DNA of 64,000 bases from Fictibacillus terranigra (GCF_030412265.1 NZ_JAUHLN010000001.1:1-64000); one strand, 5' to 3'; positions 22,439 to 33,892 are shown, numbered from the stretch's first letter. Notes: generated by a model not told the origin, from the sequence alone. A program made the numbers and translations.

Positions 22439-23314
22439 GTGGAGTTACTCAGTGTGATCCAGCAGGCAGATGAAATCTATAAGCAGGTAGGGAATGGGGA
22501 ACTATGGATTAATCTAGGCATGAAAGTGCTGAAGATTGCGGCCATTATTTTCGGTTCGGTGATTGTCGTTAAAATCGTTCGGGCTGCTATAGCCAATATC
22601 TTTAAGATACGGATGAAAAGCCCGCTGCGAATGTCTGAGCGTCGAGAAAACACGCTTATTCGGCTATTGGACAACGTTGCTGCCTATCTTATTTATTTTA
22701 TTGCTTTGCTTATGATCCTCAGTGAATTCAGTATTGATGTGAAGGCTTTATTGGCTGGTGCCGGGGTGGTTGGGCTGGCCATCGGTTTTGGCGCGCAGAA
22801 CCTGGTGAAAGACGTCATTACAGGATTCTTTATCATTTTTGAACAGCAGTTCGCAGTAGGCGATTTTGTAAGGATCAATAATTTTGAAGGAACGGTGGAG
22901 GAAATTGGGCTCCGCACCACCAAATTAAAACAATGGACAGGAGAGCTGCACATTCTCCCAAACTCGTCGATAACCGAAGTGACCAACTTTTCCATCCATA
23001 ACAGTATTGCTGTCGTTGATGTAAGTATTGCTTATGAAGAGGATATCGACAGGGCGCAGGCGATCATTGAAGAAGTCGTAAGAGAAGAGACCCCGAAATA
23101 TCCCGAGATGGTCGCAGAGCCAGAAGTTCTTGGCATCCAGGCTGTCGCTGCTGCCGAGATCGTGATCAGGGTAACAGCGGAAGTGCTTCCGATGACACAT
23201 TTTAAAGTGGCCAGGGAGCTCAAGAAAGCCATAAAAATCAGATTGGATGAAGAAGGCATCGAACTGCCTTACCAGAAGCTGATTTCTTACCATAAAACCG
23301 TTTCCGAGAGCTGA
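22439..23314 (+). CDS. mscS: Small-conductance mechanosensitive channel (MscS family)
   Basis: 291 residues with three N-terminal membrane helices. The pore helix includes VKALLAGAGVVGLAIGFGAQ with the alanine/glycine pattern of MscS, followed by the beta domain starting DFVRINNFEGTVEEIGLRTT. It releases solutes on osmotic downshock. The start is GTG at 22439 after GGAGGTTGG. It precedes yyzM and ychF as in Bacillus subtilis, where a MscS-like gene is also near the origin. Confidence 0.93.
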   Translation: MELLSVIQQADEIYKQVGNGELWINLGMKVLKIAAIIFGSVIVVKIVRAAIANIFKIRMKSPLRMSERRENTLIRLLDNVAAYLIYFIALLMILSEFSIDVKALLAGAGVVGLAIGFGAQNLVKDVITGFFIIFEQQFAVGDFVRINNFEGTVEEIGLRTTKLKQWTGELHILPNSSITEVTNFSIHNSIAVVDVSIAYEEDIDRAQAIIEEVVREETPKYPEMVAEPEVLGIQAVAAAEIVIRVTAEVLPMTHFKVARELKKAIKIRLDEEGIELPYQKLISYHKTVSES

Positions 23315-23390
23315 TGGATAAAATCCGTTGTCTCCCGGCGAGTTTCTTTATAGAATAGAAAAAAAGCGAATGATCGGGGGAGTGGAAGAC

Positions 23391-23588
23391 TTGGAAGGTA
23401 AAGAATTCTTTTTAAACGATGAAGTAGAAATGAAAAAACCTCATCCATGCGGAACGAACCGCTGGAAGGTCATCCGTATGGGTGCTGATATCCGAATCAA
23501 ATGTACCGGATGCCAGCACAGTGTTTTAATCCCCAGAAAAGATTTTGTTAAAAAGCTGAAAAAAGTGCTCGTTTCACACCAAGAGTAA
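23391..23588 (+). CDS. yyzM: DUF951 protein YyzM
   Basis: 65 residues. A small conserved protein with KPHPCGTNRWKVIRMGADIR and CTGCQHSVLIPR; the three Cys suggest a metal-binding site. Function unknown. The TTG at 23391 is chosen because GGGGGAG lies 8 nt upstream and gives the family N-terminus (EGKEFFLNDEVEMKKP); a longer frame open from 23328 has no support. The position between mscS and ychF is conserved in Bacillaceae. Confidence 0.88.
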   Translation: MEGKEFFLNDEVEMKKPHPCGTNRWKVIRMGADIRIKCTGCQHSVLIPRKDFVKKLKKVLVSHQE

Positions 23589-23601
23589 GAGACGGACATA
23601 G

Positions 23602-23617
23602 CGTTCCACGTGGAACA
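23602..23617. promoter_or_regulatory. parS: parS-like site (one mismatch)
   Basis: CGTTCCACGTGGAACA. The inner 14 bp GTTCCACGTGGAAC are perfectly palindromic and the outermost base differs from consensus TGTTNCACGTGNAACA. It sits in the yyzM-ychF gap. Confidence 0.8.
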
Positions 23618-23629
23618 TAAAGAATGAGG

Positions 23630-23665
23630 AGAACAGAGCCTGGCTTTTCGGGTTCTGTTTTTTAA
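23630..23665 (+). terminator. Terminator after yyzM
   Basis: Stem AACAGAGCC / GGGTTCTGTT with a loop of about 8 nt, then TTTTTT. Confidence 0.6.
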
Positions 23666-23817
23666 ATGGAATTTACGTCATCATGAACCTTTTTTACTTT
23701 AGCCGGTTCGGCTTGTCTTTTGGCTGCTGAAACCCTATAATTATGAAAGATGTGCAAACAAGTATGGAACGATAAAATATATAATCAAAATGATGAGATT
23801 AATGAGGAGTGGAATAT

Positions 23818-24915
23818 ATGGCTTTAACAACTGGGATAGTCGGTCTTCCCAACGTAGGGAAATCGACGCTTTTTAATGCCATCACGCAAGCCGGGGCTGA
23901 ATCGGCCAACTATCCGTTTTGTACGATTGACCCGAACGTAGGAATTGTTGAGGTGCCGGATGAGCGCCTTCACAAGCTGACTGAAATGGTTCAGCCGAAA
24001 AAAGTAGTGCCGACAGCCTTTGAATTTACGGATATTGCAGGGATTGTGAAAGGTGCCAGTAAAGGAGAAGGGCTTGGAAACAAGTTCTTGTCACATATCC
24101 GCCAGGTGGACGCGATTCTTCAGGTTGTCCGCTGTTTTGAGGATGAAAACATCACCCACGTTTCCGGAAAAGTTGATCCGATCGATGACATTGAAGTGAT
24201 CAACCTGGAATTGATTTTTGCCGACATGGAGACGGTTGAGAAGCGGATTGCCCGAGTGGAGAAGCTGGCCAAGTCGAAAGATAAAGATGCAGTAGCTGAG
24301 TTCAGCGTTCTTGTGAAAGTTAAGGAGGCATTATTGAATGAATTGCCTGCAAGAAGTGTTGAACTGACTCCGGAAGAGAAAAAGATTGTTTATGGTTTGC
24401 ACCTTCTGACCATGAAACCGATTCTTTATGCGGCGAATGTAAGTGAAGAAGATTTGCTTGAGGGCGGAAATGAGCATGTTGTGAAGGTAAGAGAATATGC
24501 GGCACGTGAACATGCGGAAGTTATTGTAATCTGTGCAAAGATTGAAGAAGAAATTGCAGAGCTTGACGGCGATGAGAAAAAAGCGTTCCTGGAAGAGCTC
24601 GGCATTCAGGAAGCAGGTCTTGATCAGCTCATCCGTGCTTCTTACTCTCTACTTGGACTGGCTACGTACTTTACAGCGGGTGTTCAAGAAGTTCGTGCAT
24701 GGACGTTCCGAAAGGGCATGAAAGCTCCGCAATGTGCGGGAATCATCCATACAGACTTTGAACGCGGATTTATCCGTGCGGAAGTCGTCGCTTATGATGA
24801 TCTGATGGCTGCGGGAAATATGACAGCAGCAAAGGAAAAAGGAAAAGTAAGGCTGGAAGGAAAAGAGTACGAAATGAAAGACGGAGATGTTGTTCACTTC
24901 CGCTTTAACGTTTAA
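23818..24915 (+). CDS. ychF: Redox-regulated ATPase YchF
   Basis: 365 residues. An Obg-related P-loop ATPase that binds ribosomes. G1 GLPNVGKSTL, G3 DIAGIVKGASKGEGLGNKFL and the C-terminal TGS-like domain ending GDVVHFRFNV. The altered G4 motif (NVSE in place of NKxD) explains ATP preference. The ATG at 23818 has GAGGAG upstream. It stands alone between mscS-yyzM and rpsF. Confidence 0.95.
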   Translation: MALTTGIVGLPNVGKSTLFNAITQAGAESANYPFCTIDPNVGIVEVPDERLHKLTEMVQPKKVVPTAFEFTDIAGIVKGASKGEGLGNKFLSHIRQVDAILQVVRCFEDENITHVSGKVDPIDDIEVINLELIFADMETVEKRIARVEKLAKSKDKDAVAEFSVLVKVKEALLNELPARSVELTPEEKKIVYGLHLLTMKPILYAANVSEEDLLEGGNEHVVKVREYAAREHAEVIVICAKIEEEIAELDGDEKKAFLEELGIQEAGLDQLIRASYSLLGLATYFTAGVQEVRAWTFRKGMKAPQCAGIIHTDFERGFIRAEVVAYDDLMAAGNMTAAKEKGKVRLEGKEYEMKDGDVVHFRFNV

Positions 24916-24928
24916 TAGACAGGATCAA

Positions 24929-24964
24929 ACAGGGAAAAAGCAGACCTGCTTTTTCCCTGTTTTT
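24929..24964 (+). terminator. Terminator after ychF
   Basis: Stem ACAGGGAAAAAGCAG / CTGCTTTTTCCCTGT with T-run. Confidence 0.8.
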
Positions 24965-25070
24965 ATTCCTTGTCCGATAGGCCTTGTGTTTAGCTATAGT
25001 TTTTGCTATAATTCTTTATTGTGAGTAATTATCGATTTTTTATGAATTATTGATAGTTTACTCCTTGCCC

Positions 25071-25093
25071 TATTGTTGGGCCGTTTAGACCAA
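25071..25093 (+). promoter_or_regulatory. Candidate S6:S18 autoregulatory leader of rpsF
   Basis: Just before the rpsF ribosome site the mRNA forms TTGG / CCAA around GCCGTTTAGA. A hairpin exposing CCG close to the start is the described S6:S18-binding motif in many bacteria. The motif is short, so this is plausible but not certain. Confidence 0.5.
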
Positions 25094-25108
25094 AAGGAGG
25101 TGACCGGA

Positions 25109-25396
25109 ATGAAAAAGTACGAAATCATGTACATCGTCCGTCCAAATCTTGAAGAGGATGCTCTTGCAGCTGTTAAAGAAAGAGCGAAGACTATCCTTAC
25201 TGATAATGGTGCGGAAATCGCTAATGAGAAAGAAATGGGTAAAAAGCGTCTAGCATATGAAATCAACGACTTCCGTGATGGATATTACACGCTATTGAAC
25301 GTTAATGCTCCTGTAGAAGCGATCAATGAATTCGACCGTCTTATGAAGATCAATGAAAATGTTCTTCGTTTCATGACTATTGCAGACGAGAGATAA
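25109..25396 (+). CDS. rpsF: 30S ribosomal protein S6
   Basis: 95 residues, [16 protein letters not shown] at the start and [20 protein letters not shown] in the middle, both S6 hallmarks. It pairs with S18 on the small subunit. The ATG at 25109 has AAAAGGAGGTG upstream; the frame opens 12 codons earlier. First gene of the rpsF-ssb-rpsR operon. Confidence 0.97.
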   Translation: MKKYEIMYIVRPNLEEDALAAVKERAKTILTDNGAEIANEKEMGKKRLAYEINDFRDGYYTLLNVNAPVEAINEFDRLMKINENVLRFMTIADER

Positions 25397-25421
25397 TTTT
25401 TAACTTTGAGGAGAGGTTCTA

Positions 25422-25919
25422 ATGCTAAATCGTGTAATCCTTGTTGGACGTTTAACGAAGGACCCGGAATTACGCTATACTCCAAGCGGTGTGGCGGTTG
25501 CAAACTTTACTTTGGCAGTAAATCGTACATTTACCAATCAGCAGGGTGAACGTGAAGCAGATTTCATTAACTGTGTCATCTGGCGCAAACCGGCTGAGAA
25601 TGTGGCGAACTTCTTAAAAAAGGGGTCGCTTGCCGGAGTAGACGGGCGCATCCAGACACGCTCTTACGATAATAATCAAGGTCAGCGTGTATACGTGACT
25701 GAAGTAATGGCAGAGAGTGTTCAGTTCTTGGAGCCAAGGAATGCGAACGCAGGCGGCGGACAGCAGTACCAAAGCCAGAGCGGAAACAACTTTGGCGGGC
25801 CATCAGGTGACCGCGGTTATGGACAGCAGCAGAACCAGAAGCGCAGTAACTTTAATGATGATCCATTTGCCAACGACGGCACTCCGATCGACATCTCTGA
25901 TGACGATTTGCCATTCTAG
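25422..25919 (+). CDS. ssb: Single-stranded DNA-binding protein
   Basis: 165 residues. OB fold over the first 105 residues ([20 protein letters not shown]), then a Gly/Gln/Asn-rich flexible linker, then the acidic tip DISDDDLPF that recruits partner proteins. It lies 25 bp after rpsF and 57 bp before rpsR, the standard Bacillus operon. Confidence 0.97.
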   Translation: MLNRVILVGRLTKDPELRYTPSGVAVANFTLAVNRTFTNQQGEREADFINCVIWRKPAENVANFLKKGSLAGVDGRIQTRSYDNNQGQRVYVTEVMAESVQFLEPRNANAGGGQQYQSQSGNNFGGPSGDRGYGQQQNQKRSNFNDDPFANDGTPIDISDDDLPF

Positions 25920-25976
25920 GACCCACATATGTGATCGGCTAAATATAAAATTCCAAAAAGAAGGAGGGAAATAACC

Positions 25977-26210
25977 ATGGCTGGACGTCGCGGTGGACGC
26001 CAAAAGCGTCGTAAGGTTTGTTTCTTCACTGTAAACAAAATCACTTACATCGACTACAAAGATGTAGATCTTCTTAAGCGTTTCGTATCTGAACGCGGAA
26101 AGATTCTTCCTCGTCGTGTGACAGGAACATCTGCGAAATACCAACGTCAATTGACTCGTGCAATCAAACGTGCTCGTTTCATGGCGCTATTACCATACGT
26201 AACTGAATAG
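25977..26210 (+). CDS. rpsR: 30S ribosomal protein S18
   Basis: 77 residues, basic, with [20 protein letters not shown] and the C-terminal [17 protein letters not shown] motif of S18. The N-terminus is [20 protein letters not shown]. Ribosome site AAGGAGGG. Last gene of its operon. Confidence 0.97.
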   Translation: MAGRRGGRQKRRKVCFFTVNKITYIDYKDVDLLKRFVSERGKILPRRVTGTSAKYQRQLTRAIKRARFMALLPYVTE

Positions 26211-26224
26211 TATTCAGTCTTAAA

Positions 26225-26259
26225 AGCACGGTAAAGATTACTCTTTGCTGTGTTTTTTT
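26225..26259 (+). terminator. Terminator after rpsR
   Basis: Imperfect stem GCACGGTAAAGA / TCTTTGCTGTG with TTTTTTT. Confidence 0.65.
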
Positions 26260-26276
26260 GGTTTCAGAAACCTATC

Positions 26277-26317
26277 AAAAAAGCGGCCAAATCGAAGGAT
26301 TTAGCCGCTTTTGATTT
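26277..26317. terminator. Bidirectional terminator before ytoQ
   Basis: AAAAGCGGCCAAATC / GATTTAGCCGCTTTT with a GAAG loop, A-rich on one side and T-rich on the other; serves ytoQ on the minus strand. Confidence 0.75.
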
Positions 26318-26322
26318 TACTT

Positions 26323-26766
26323 TTAACTCTCAAAGATATAGGAAAGTGCCTGCAGTGCCTGCATCGGGGTCTCTACCACAAGGCTGGCTTTGTTGGAAAG
26401 TTCTTTTAAAGGATGGTGAAGGGTTTCGGGCCGGATCAAAATCAGCGGCTTATTTAGGGCTGCTGCTCTGGCGGCATCCATGGCTGTGTTCCATTGCTTG
26501 TATTTTTCACCGAACAGAGCGACCACCACATCCGCCTTATTGATCAAGATATCGGTGCGCAGGTTATTGATGCTTGATGCTGCTTCATCTTTAAAAATCG
26601 CGTTCGGCTGTTTTCCGAGAATCTCTTCCCCTATGTTGTCCGATCGTTCATGGTCTTCCATCGGACCAACAAATGATAAAGGAAGGTTCATTTCTTTTGC
26701 CTGTGATTCGATCTGTTCACGCCAATCATCGTGAATCTGTCCTGCCAAGTAAACTGTCAATTCCAT
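26323..26766 (-). CDS. ytoQ: YtoQ family protein (nucleoside deoxyribosyltransferase-like)
   Basis: 147 residues, matching YtoQ in length. The fold resembles nucleoside 2-deoxyribosyltransferases: MELTVYLAGQIHDDWR, an internal NNLRTDILINKADVVVALFG and AMDAARAAALNKPLILIRPE. Enzymatic activity has not been established for the family. The ATG at 26766 follows GGAGGAGATAGC; the frame is open upstream but without a ribosome site. It interrupts the conserved rpsR-yybS order on the opposite strand. Confidence 0.85.
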   Translation of the reverse strand: MELTVYLAGQIHDDWREQIESQAKEMNLPLSFVGPMEDHERSDNIGEEILGKQPNAIFKDEAASSINNLRTDILINKADVVVALFGEKYKQWNTAMDAARAAALNKPLILIRPETLHHPLKELSNKASLVVETPMQALQALSYIFES

Positions 26767-26969
26767 GCTATCTCCTCCTCTATTACTACCGTATTGCTTC
26801 TGCGTGTAATCGAGTACGCTGGTTCCATTATAACGTCCAACATGATAAGGTAGATACTGTTGTCCATGTTTTATTTGGCACGATGGGGTTAAGCTAATGA
26901 ATATCATTGGATTTAAAGCGCATAATTTACTACAATAAAGACCGTAGGCAATAAAGCCAGAGGTGAACC

Positions 26970-27914
26970 ATGCGTAAAACATCAACAATTGTAGACGGAG
27001 CGGTCATGTCCGGCATCTACATTATTTTAATGCTTATCAATTTAAACGTGCCGTTGATCGGCACATTTACTTTCTTTTTGCTGCCATTGCCCATTATTCT
27101 GTTCATCATCAGACACGGGTGGAGACCAGGGCTGCTTGTTTGGGCAGTGACTTTCGTATTGTCCGGAGTAATCGGGGGGATGAGCGGCATCATCTACGCA
27201 TTTCTTTCAGGATTTGCGGGTATCGTGATGGGGGAACTCTACAAGCGAAAATCATCCGCCTTTGGTGTTTTGCTTGGCGGAAGCCTTGTTGGAATCTTAA
27301 ATCTCCTAATATTGCTTGTCTTTGCTAAGTATTTGCTTCATTTTAATCTCGTAAAAGAGACGGAGAGCCGATTTAACCAAATGATTGATCAGGCGGCAAA
27401 GTTCTATAAAGAGGGCGGTCCGGAAGCAGCGCGTCTGGATCTCTTGCGTGAGCAGGTAGCGATGATTCCCTACATGCTTCCCATGTCTATCATTATAGGA
27501 GCCGTGCTCTCAAGCCTTTTGACGCAGTGGCTGGTTGGCCTCGTATTAAAAAGAATGAGGATGGAATACAGGACGTTTCCGCCATTTAGGGACTGGTCGT
27601 TTCCAAAATCATTTTTGTGGTATTATATTTTAGCCCTTATTTTGACCTTCACAGGGCCGGAACAGGGGTCTGGACTCTACATTCTTACCATTAATCTATA
27701 TATCATTCTGTCCCTCGTACTTGTTGTACAAGGGCTTACCGTTATCTTTAGTTATGCCGAGAAAAGGCAATGGCCCAAAGCCCTTCCCATTTTTATAGCT
27801 GTTCTAGTAATATTTACTTCCTCCTTTCTGCCAATTCTTCTGGAAGTCGTTAAATTCTTAGGTATAATTGATTTAGGGTTCGAATTAAAGAAACGGATAA
27901 ATACCAGACAGTAG
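26970..27914 (+). CDS. yybS: YybS family membrane protein (DUF2232)
   Basis: 314 residues with about eight hydrophobic segments. DUF2232, widespread upstream of gdpP in Bacillota; function unknown, with a fold suggestive of an ECF-type S component. MRKTSTIVDGAVMSGIYIIL is the N-terminal family pattern. It ends 11 bp before gdpP, implying co-transcription. Confidence 0.88.
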   Translation: MRKTSTIVDGAVMSGIYIILMLINLNVPLIGTFTFFLLPLPIILFIIRHGWRPGLLVWAVTFVLSGVIGGMSGIIYAFLSGFAGIVMGELYKRKSSAFGVLLGGSLVGILNLLILLVFAKYLLHFNLVKETESRFNQMIDQAAKFYKEGGPEAARLDLLREQVAMIPYMLPMSIIIGAVLSSLLTQWLVGLVLKRMRMEYRTFPPFRDWSFPKSFLWYYILALILTFTGPEQGSGLYILTINLYIILSLVLVVQGLTVIFSYAEKRQWPKALPIFIAVLVIFTSSFLPILLEVVKFLGIIDLGFELKKRINTRQ

Positions 27915-27925
27915 GAGCTGAAAGT

Positions 27926-29899
27926 ATGCCTAAGTTTTTATTAAAACGGTGGCATGGTTATCCCGTGATAGCCTTGTTCGTCATATCGGTCCTGTTTGTA
28001 AGCATCATTACGTACTACCAATGGGTAATTGGAGCAGTTGGCTTTCTTTTATTAGGGCTGCTCTTCTATTTCGTAATGCGGGCTGAAACCTCTTTCCAGG
28101 AAGACTTGGGTGATTATATCTCCACCCTCTCCCACCGCATCAAAAAGGTCGGAGAAGAAGCGCTGATGGAAATGCCGATCGGGATCATCCTATATGACGA
28201 GGATTATAAGATTGAATGGGCGAATCCCTATATGGGGGCTTGGGTTGAAGAGGAGGCTTTTATCGGCCACTCACTTAATCTCGTTTCCGAGGATTTGGTG
28301 CCATTCATAAAAAGCGACGCGCGTGAGGAAATCGTAATTTTAAAATCAAGGAAATTTGAAGTGCATTTTAAAAAAGAGGAGCGCCTTCTTTATTTCTTTG
28401 ATGTAACCGAGCAGATTGAAGTCGAGCGGCTGTATGAAGAAGAACAAACGTGCATCGGAATCATTTACCTCGATAACTATGAAGAGGTCACACAGGGACT
28501 GGATGATCAGTTCCGTTCAAGCATCAACTCCAAAGTCACTTCCATTTTGAACAAATGGGCCAATGACAATGGAATCTTCTTAAAACGCACTTCCTCCGAG
28601 CGGTTTTTGGCTGTTTTCAATCAGAGGATCTTAGGCGAGCTTGAAAAAAACCGCTTTTCTGTGCTGGATGAGGTCAGGGATTCGACGACAAAAGAAAATG
28701 TTCCGCTTACCTTAAGTGTCGGTGTTGCCTCGGGGCCGTCATCCTTGCCAGAACTGGGACAGCTGGCGCAATCAAGCCTGGATCTGGCACTCGGACGCGG
28801 AGGAGACCAGGTTGCGATCAAACAGCAGAATGGAAAAGTCCGCTTTTACGGCGGAAAGACCAATCCTGTAGAAAAAAGAACGAGAGTGCGTGCACGCGTT
28901 ATTTCCCATGCATTAAGCGAGCTCGTTCTCGACAGCGATAAAGTGATCATCATGGGTCATAAAAGCCCTGACATGGATTCCATGGGATCTGCGATGGGAA
29001 TATTGAAAGTGGCTCAGGTCAATGGAAAAGATGGTTATATTGTGCTCGATACGTCTGACCTCGATACCGGTGTCCAGCGTTTGATGAACGAAATCAAAGG
29101 CACAGATTCGCTTTGGAAGCATTTCATCACGCCGGAGGAAGCGCTCGAGATTTCAACGGCCGGCACGCTGCTTGTAGTAGTGGATACTCATAAACCTTCC
29201 ATGGTGATGGAAGAGCGTCTCCTTTCCAAGCTTGACCATGTGGTCGTGATCGATCATCACCGCCGTGCAGAGGAATTTATAGGAGATCCGGTTCTCGTTT
29301 ACATGGAGCCCTACGCGTCGTCTACGGCAGAACTGGTGACCGAGCTTCTGGAATATCAGCCGAAACGGCTTAAAATGCGCATGCTTGAGGCCACAGCCCT
29401 GCTTGCGGGGATCATTGTGGATACGAAGAGCTTTACGCTTCGCACAGGTTCACGTACATTTGACGCAGCCTCCTATTTAAGGGCCCATGGAGCGGACACC
29501 ATTCTTGTCCAGAAGTTCTTGAAAGAAGATCTTGAAACGTACAACCGGCGGTCAAAACTGATTGAAAATGCGAAGGCCTATAAAAATGGGATTGTCATAT
29601 CCAAAGCTGAGCCAAGTGAAGAATGCGGCCAGGTGCTGATCGCACAGGCTGCCGATATTTTGCTTTCCATGAACGATGTGAGCGCGTCCTTTGTCATTGC
29701 CAAAAGACATGATCAAAAGATCAGTATCAGCGGGCGGTCGCTCGGTGATGTGAACGTGCAGATGATCATGGAAGCACTGGGAGGCGGGGGGCACTTAACC
29801 AACGCAGCCTGCCAGCTTGAGAACGAGACTTTGGATGGCGCCGAGAGAAGACTGAAAGCTGTAATAGACGAGTATTTCGAAGGGGGAGAAGAAGAATGA
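27926..29899 (+). CDS. gdpP: Cyclic-di-AMP phosphodiesterase GdpP
   Basis: 657 residues, family length. Two N-terminal membrane helices (residues about 10-55), a PAS-like heme/signal domain, a degenerate GGDEF domain (no GGDEF motif seen, TLSVGVASG remains), and a C-terminal DHH/DHHA1 phosphodiesterase. The DHH site shows [22 protein letters not shown] and VVIDHHRR; the DHHA1 end has [11 protein letters not shown]. It hydrolyses c-di-AMP and so influences potassium and cell-wall homeostasis. It overlaps rplI by 4 nt. Confidence 0.95.
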   Translation: MPKFLLKRWHGYPVIALFVISVLFVSIITYYQWVIGAVGFLLLGLLFYFVMRAETSFQEDLGDYISTLSHRIKKVGEEALMEMPIGIILYDEDYKIEWANPYMGAWVEEEAFIGHSLNLVSEDLVPFIKSDAREEIVILKSRKFEVHFKKEERLLYFFDVTEQIEVERLYEEEQTCIGIIYLDNYEEVTQGLDDQFRSSINSKVTSILNKWANDNGIFLKRTSSERFLAVFNQRILGELEKNRFSVLDEVRDSTTKENVPLTLSVGVASGPSSLPELGQLAQSSLDLALGRGGDQVAIKQQNGKVRFYGGKTNPVEKRTRVRARVISHALSELVLDSDKVIIMGHKSPDMDSMGSAMGILKVAQVNGKDGYIVLDTSDLDTGVQRLMNEIKGTDSLWKHFITPEEALEISTAGTLLVVVDTHKPSMVMEERLLSKLDHVVVIDHHRRAEEFIGDPVLVYMEPYASSTAELVTELLEYQPKRLKMRMLEATALLAGIIVDTKSFTLRTGSRTFDAASYLRAHGADTILVQKFLKEDLETYNRRSKLIENAKAYKNGIVISKAEPSEECGQVLIAQAADILLSMNDVSASFVIAKRHDQKISISGRSLGDVNVQMIMEALGGGGHLTNAACQLENETLDGAERRLKAVIDEYFEGGEEE

Positions 29900-30339
29900 A
29901 GGTAGTTTTTCTTCAGGATGTTAAAGGTAAAGGAAAAAAAGGGGAAGTAAAAAATGTTTCAGAGGGCTATGCCCGCAACTATTTATTGCCCAACAAACTG
30001 GCGACAGAAGCGACAAAAGGGGCATTATCTGTCGTAGAAGGCCAAAAGAAAAGCGAAGAGAAAAAAGCTGCTGCTGTTTTAGAAGAAGCGAAACAGTTAA
30101 AAGAGAAACTTAGTAAAATGGAAGTTGAGATCAAAACCAAGTCAGGAGAAGGCGGCCGTGTCTTCGGATCCGTCACAAGCAAGCAAATCGCGGATGGCTT
30201 AAAGAAAATGAATGTTACGATCGATAAACGAAAAATTGATTTAACGAATCCGATCCGATCTTTAGGATATACAAATGTGCCTGTTAAACTTCACCCTGAA
30301 GTGACGGGTACGATCAAAGTACATGTAGTTGAAGAATAA
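29896..30339 (+). CDS. rplI: 50S ribosomal protein L9
   Basis: 147 residues. [20 protein letters not shown] and [16 protein letters not shown] are the L9 N-terminal domain; a long charged helix links to the C-terminal domain [16 protein letters not shown]. Translationally coupled to gdpP by a 4-nt overlap. The frame is intact. Confidence 0.97.
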   Translation: MKVVFLQDVKGKGKKGEVKNVSEGYARNYLLPNKLATEATKGALSVVEGQKKSEEKKAAAVLEEAKQLKEKLSKMEVEIKTKSGEGGRVFGSVTSKQIADGLKKMNVTIDKRKIDLTNPIRSLGYTNVPVKLHPEVTGTIKVHVVEE

Positions 30340-30435
30340 GCAGACTGACTGGGACCGGGATTAACCGGTCTCATCTGCTGTAAACAGGATATTCCCTGCT
30401 GAACGAAAGCAGGCTATCATTCAGGAGGAAGTCAT

Positions 30436-31800
30436 ATGAGTGATCTTTTTGTTGATCGCATTCCACCACAGAATATAGAGGCAGAGCAAGCCGTTCTGGG
30501 AGCCATTTTCCTTGAGCCGGAGGCATTGGTCACCGCTTCGGAAATCTTGATTCCAGAGGACTTCTACCGCGCCTCACATCAGCGCATCTATCAGGTGATG
30601 CTTGACCTGTCAGAAAAAGGAGAGCCTGTTGATCTTGTAACCGTCACATCCGATCTCGCAGACCGGAAGCTGCTCGACGAAATCGGCGGCGTCTCCTATT
30701 TAAGTGATCTGGCAAACAGCTCGCCGACCGCGGCCAATATTGATTACTACAGCAAGATTGTGGAAGAAAAATCTTTGCTCCGCAGGCTTATTCGTGCTGC
30801 CACGGAAATCGCGGCTAACGGTTATGCACGCGAAGAAGAGGTAGAAGCGGTTTTGAATGAAGCGGAAAAGGCCATTCTTGAAGTGGCGAACCGTAAAAAC
30901 GGAGGAGCCTTCATCTCCATCAAAGATGTGCTTGTTGCTGCCTATGACAACATCGAACAGCTTCACAACCGCAAAGGTGACATCACCGGGATCCCGACCG
31001 GATTTGCTGATTTGGACCGCATGACCGCCGGCTTCCAGCGAAACGATCTGATCATTGTGGCGGCGCGTCCTTCCGTTGGTAAAACAGCATTTGCACTGAA
31101 CATTGCGCAGAACGTGGCAACGAAAACCGATGAAAATGTGGCCATCTTCTCTCTGGAGATGGGTGCTGAGCAGCTTGTCATGCGTATGCTTTGTGCGGAG
31201 GGGAACATAGACGCACAGAGGCTGCGTACAGGTTCTCTGATCCCTGAAGACTGGCAAAAGCTGACGATGGCAATGGGGAGCCTTTCTGCAGCCGGTATTT
31301 ATATTGATGATACACCGGGTGTGCGTATCGGTGATATCCGCTCTAAATGCCGTCGCCTTAAACAGGAAAAAGGCCTTGGAATGATCCTGATCGACTACTT
31401 GCAGCTTATTCAGGGGAACGGGCGAGCAGGCGAGAACAGGCAGCAGGAAGTTTCTGAAATTTCCCGTTCACTCAAGGCCCTTGCCCGTGAGCTTCAAGTT
31501 CCGGTCATCGCGCTCTCCCAGCTCTCCCGTGGCGTAGAATCCCGTCAGGACAAGCGCCCGATGATGTCCGACATTCGTGAATCCGGAAGTATCGAGCAGG
31601 ATGCCGATATCGTAGCCTTCCTTTATCGTGATGATTACTATGATAAAGAATCAGAAAGCAAGAACATCATCGAAATCATCATAGCCAAGCAGCGTAACGG
31701 CCCAACCGGCACGGTCGAACTTGCCTTCGTCAAAGAATACAACAAATTCGTAAACCTCGACCGGAGACATGACGAAAACAGCATTCCATCCGGCGCATAA
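30436..31800 (+). CDS. dnaB: Replicative DNA helicase
   Basis: 454 residues. DnaB-type hexameric 5'-3' helicase; the same gene is called dnaC in Bacillus subtilis. N-terminal domain PPQNIEAEQAVLGAIFLEP, and RecA-like core with Walker A ARPSVGKTAFALN, then LIDYLQLIQG and SQLSRGVE. ATG with CAGGAGGAAG upstream. It lies 96 bp after rplI and ends at a terminator. Confidence 0.96.
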   Translation: MSDLFVDRIPPQNIEAEQAVLGAIFLEPEALVTASEILIPEDFYRASHQRIYQVMLDLSEKGEPVDLVTVTSDLADRKLLDEIGGVSYLSDLANSSPTAANIDYYSKIVEEKSLLRRLIRAATEIAANGYAREEEVEAVLNEAEKAILEVANRKNGGAFISIKDVLVAAYDNIEQLHNRKGDITGIPTGFADLDRMTAGFQRNDLIIVAARPSVGKTAFALNIAQNVATKTDENVAIFSLEMGAEQLVMRMLCAEGNIDAQRLRTGSLIPEDWQKLTMAMGSLSAAGIYIDDTPGVRIGDIRSKCRRLKQEKGLGMILIDYLQLIQGNGRAGENRQQEVSEISRSLKALARELQVPVIALSQLSRGVESRQDKRPMMSDIRESGSIEQDADIVAFLYRDDYYDKESESKNIIEIIIAKQRNGPTGTVELAFVKEYNKFVNLDRRHDENSIPSGA

Positions 31801-31809
31801 AATAGACCC

Positions 31810-31847
31810 AAAACAGGCATTCTCTAACGTGAGGATGCCTGTTTTTT
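31810..31847 (+). terminator. Terminator after dnaB
   Basis: Stem AAAACAGGCAT / ATGCCTGTTTT with T-run, 10 bp after the stop. Confidence 0.8.
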
Positions 31848-33412
<1,565 letters not shown>

Positions 33413-33436
33413 TATCAATAAAGTATGGGTTGAGAG

Positions 33437-33472
33437 ACGGCTCTGTTAGCTTTGGCGCAGAGCCGTTTTTTT
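33437..33472 (+). terminator. Terminator after purA
   Basis: Stem ACGGCTCTG / CAGAGCCGT followed by TTTTTTT. Confidence 0.85.
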
Positions 33473-33535
33473 ATTGATGAACATGGATGAAAATCCAAGA
33501 AAAAACGTTTTTCTACAATTTTTTTAAAAAACTGC

Positions 33536-33565
33536 TTGCCAAAATTGCCACAACGATGGTATGAT
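33536..33565 (+). promoter_or_regulatory. Promoter of the tRNA cluster
   Basis: -35 TTGCCA (33536-33541), 18-bp spacer, -10 TATGAT (33560-33565). It lies about 35 bp before the first tRNA-start repeat, so transcripts would include the repeat unit. Confidence 0.6.
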
Positions 33566-33600
33566 AACTCTTGTCGTGTTAAAACGACTTTTCACAGTAA

Positions 33601-33726
33601 GAGCCATTAGCCCAGTCACGAGCAGCACATCGTGAGCGAGCGGCGAGTTGTCTCGACGGATCTCCATCGTCAGCTTCACATGCAGAGGAAGAGACAGTGA
33701 CCGACGGACGATAATTTCACAAGTAA
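33601..33726 (+). repeat. tRNA-start repeat unit A (before tRNA-Lys)
   Basis: It begins with 16 nt nearly identical to the first 16 nt of the following tRNA-Lys (one mismatch, C for T in GCCCAGT), and the upstream TTTCACA-GTAA flank is duplicated too. A 91-nt element follows (33617-33707) starting with the hairpin CACGA / TCGTG and ending CCGACGG. The flank and the full tRNA then resume, giving a period of 126 bp. Confidence 0.85.
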
Positions 33727-33802
33727 GAGCCATTAGCTCAGTTGGTAGAGCATCTGACTTTTAATCAGAGGGTCGAAGGTTCGAGTCCTTCATGGCTCAC
33801 CA
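33727..33802 (+). tRNA. tRNA-Lys (TTT anticodon)
   Basis: 76 nt with encoded CCA. Acceptor arms GAGCCAT / ATGGCTC, anticodon loop CTTTTAA and T loop TTCGAGTC. Position after purA matches the trnY-type cluster of Bacillus subtilis. Confidence 0.97.
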
Positions 33803-33817
33803 TTCTTCTTATAAAGT

Positions 33818-33892
33818 GGCCCGTTGGTCAAGCGGTTAAGACACCGCCCTTTCACGGCGGTAACACGGGTTCGAATCCCGTACGGGTCACCA
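33818..33892 (+). tRNA. tRNA-Glu (TTC anticodon)
   Basis: 75 nt with encoded CCA. Acceptor arms GGCCCGT / ACGGGTC (one G-T pair), anticodon loop CTTTCAC and T loop TTCGAATC. Confidence 0.97.
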
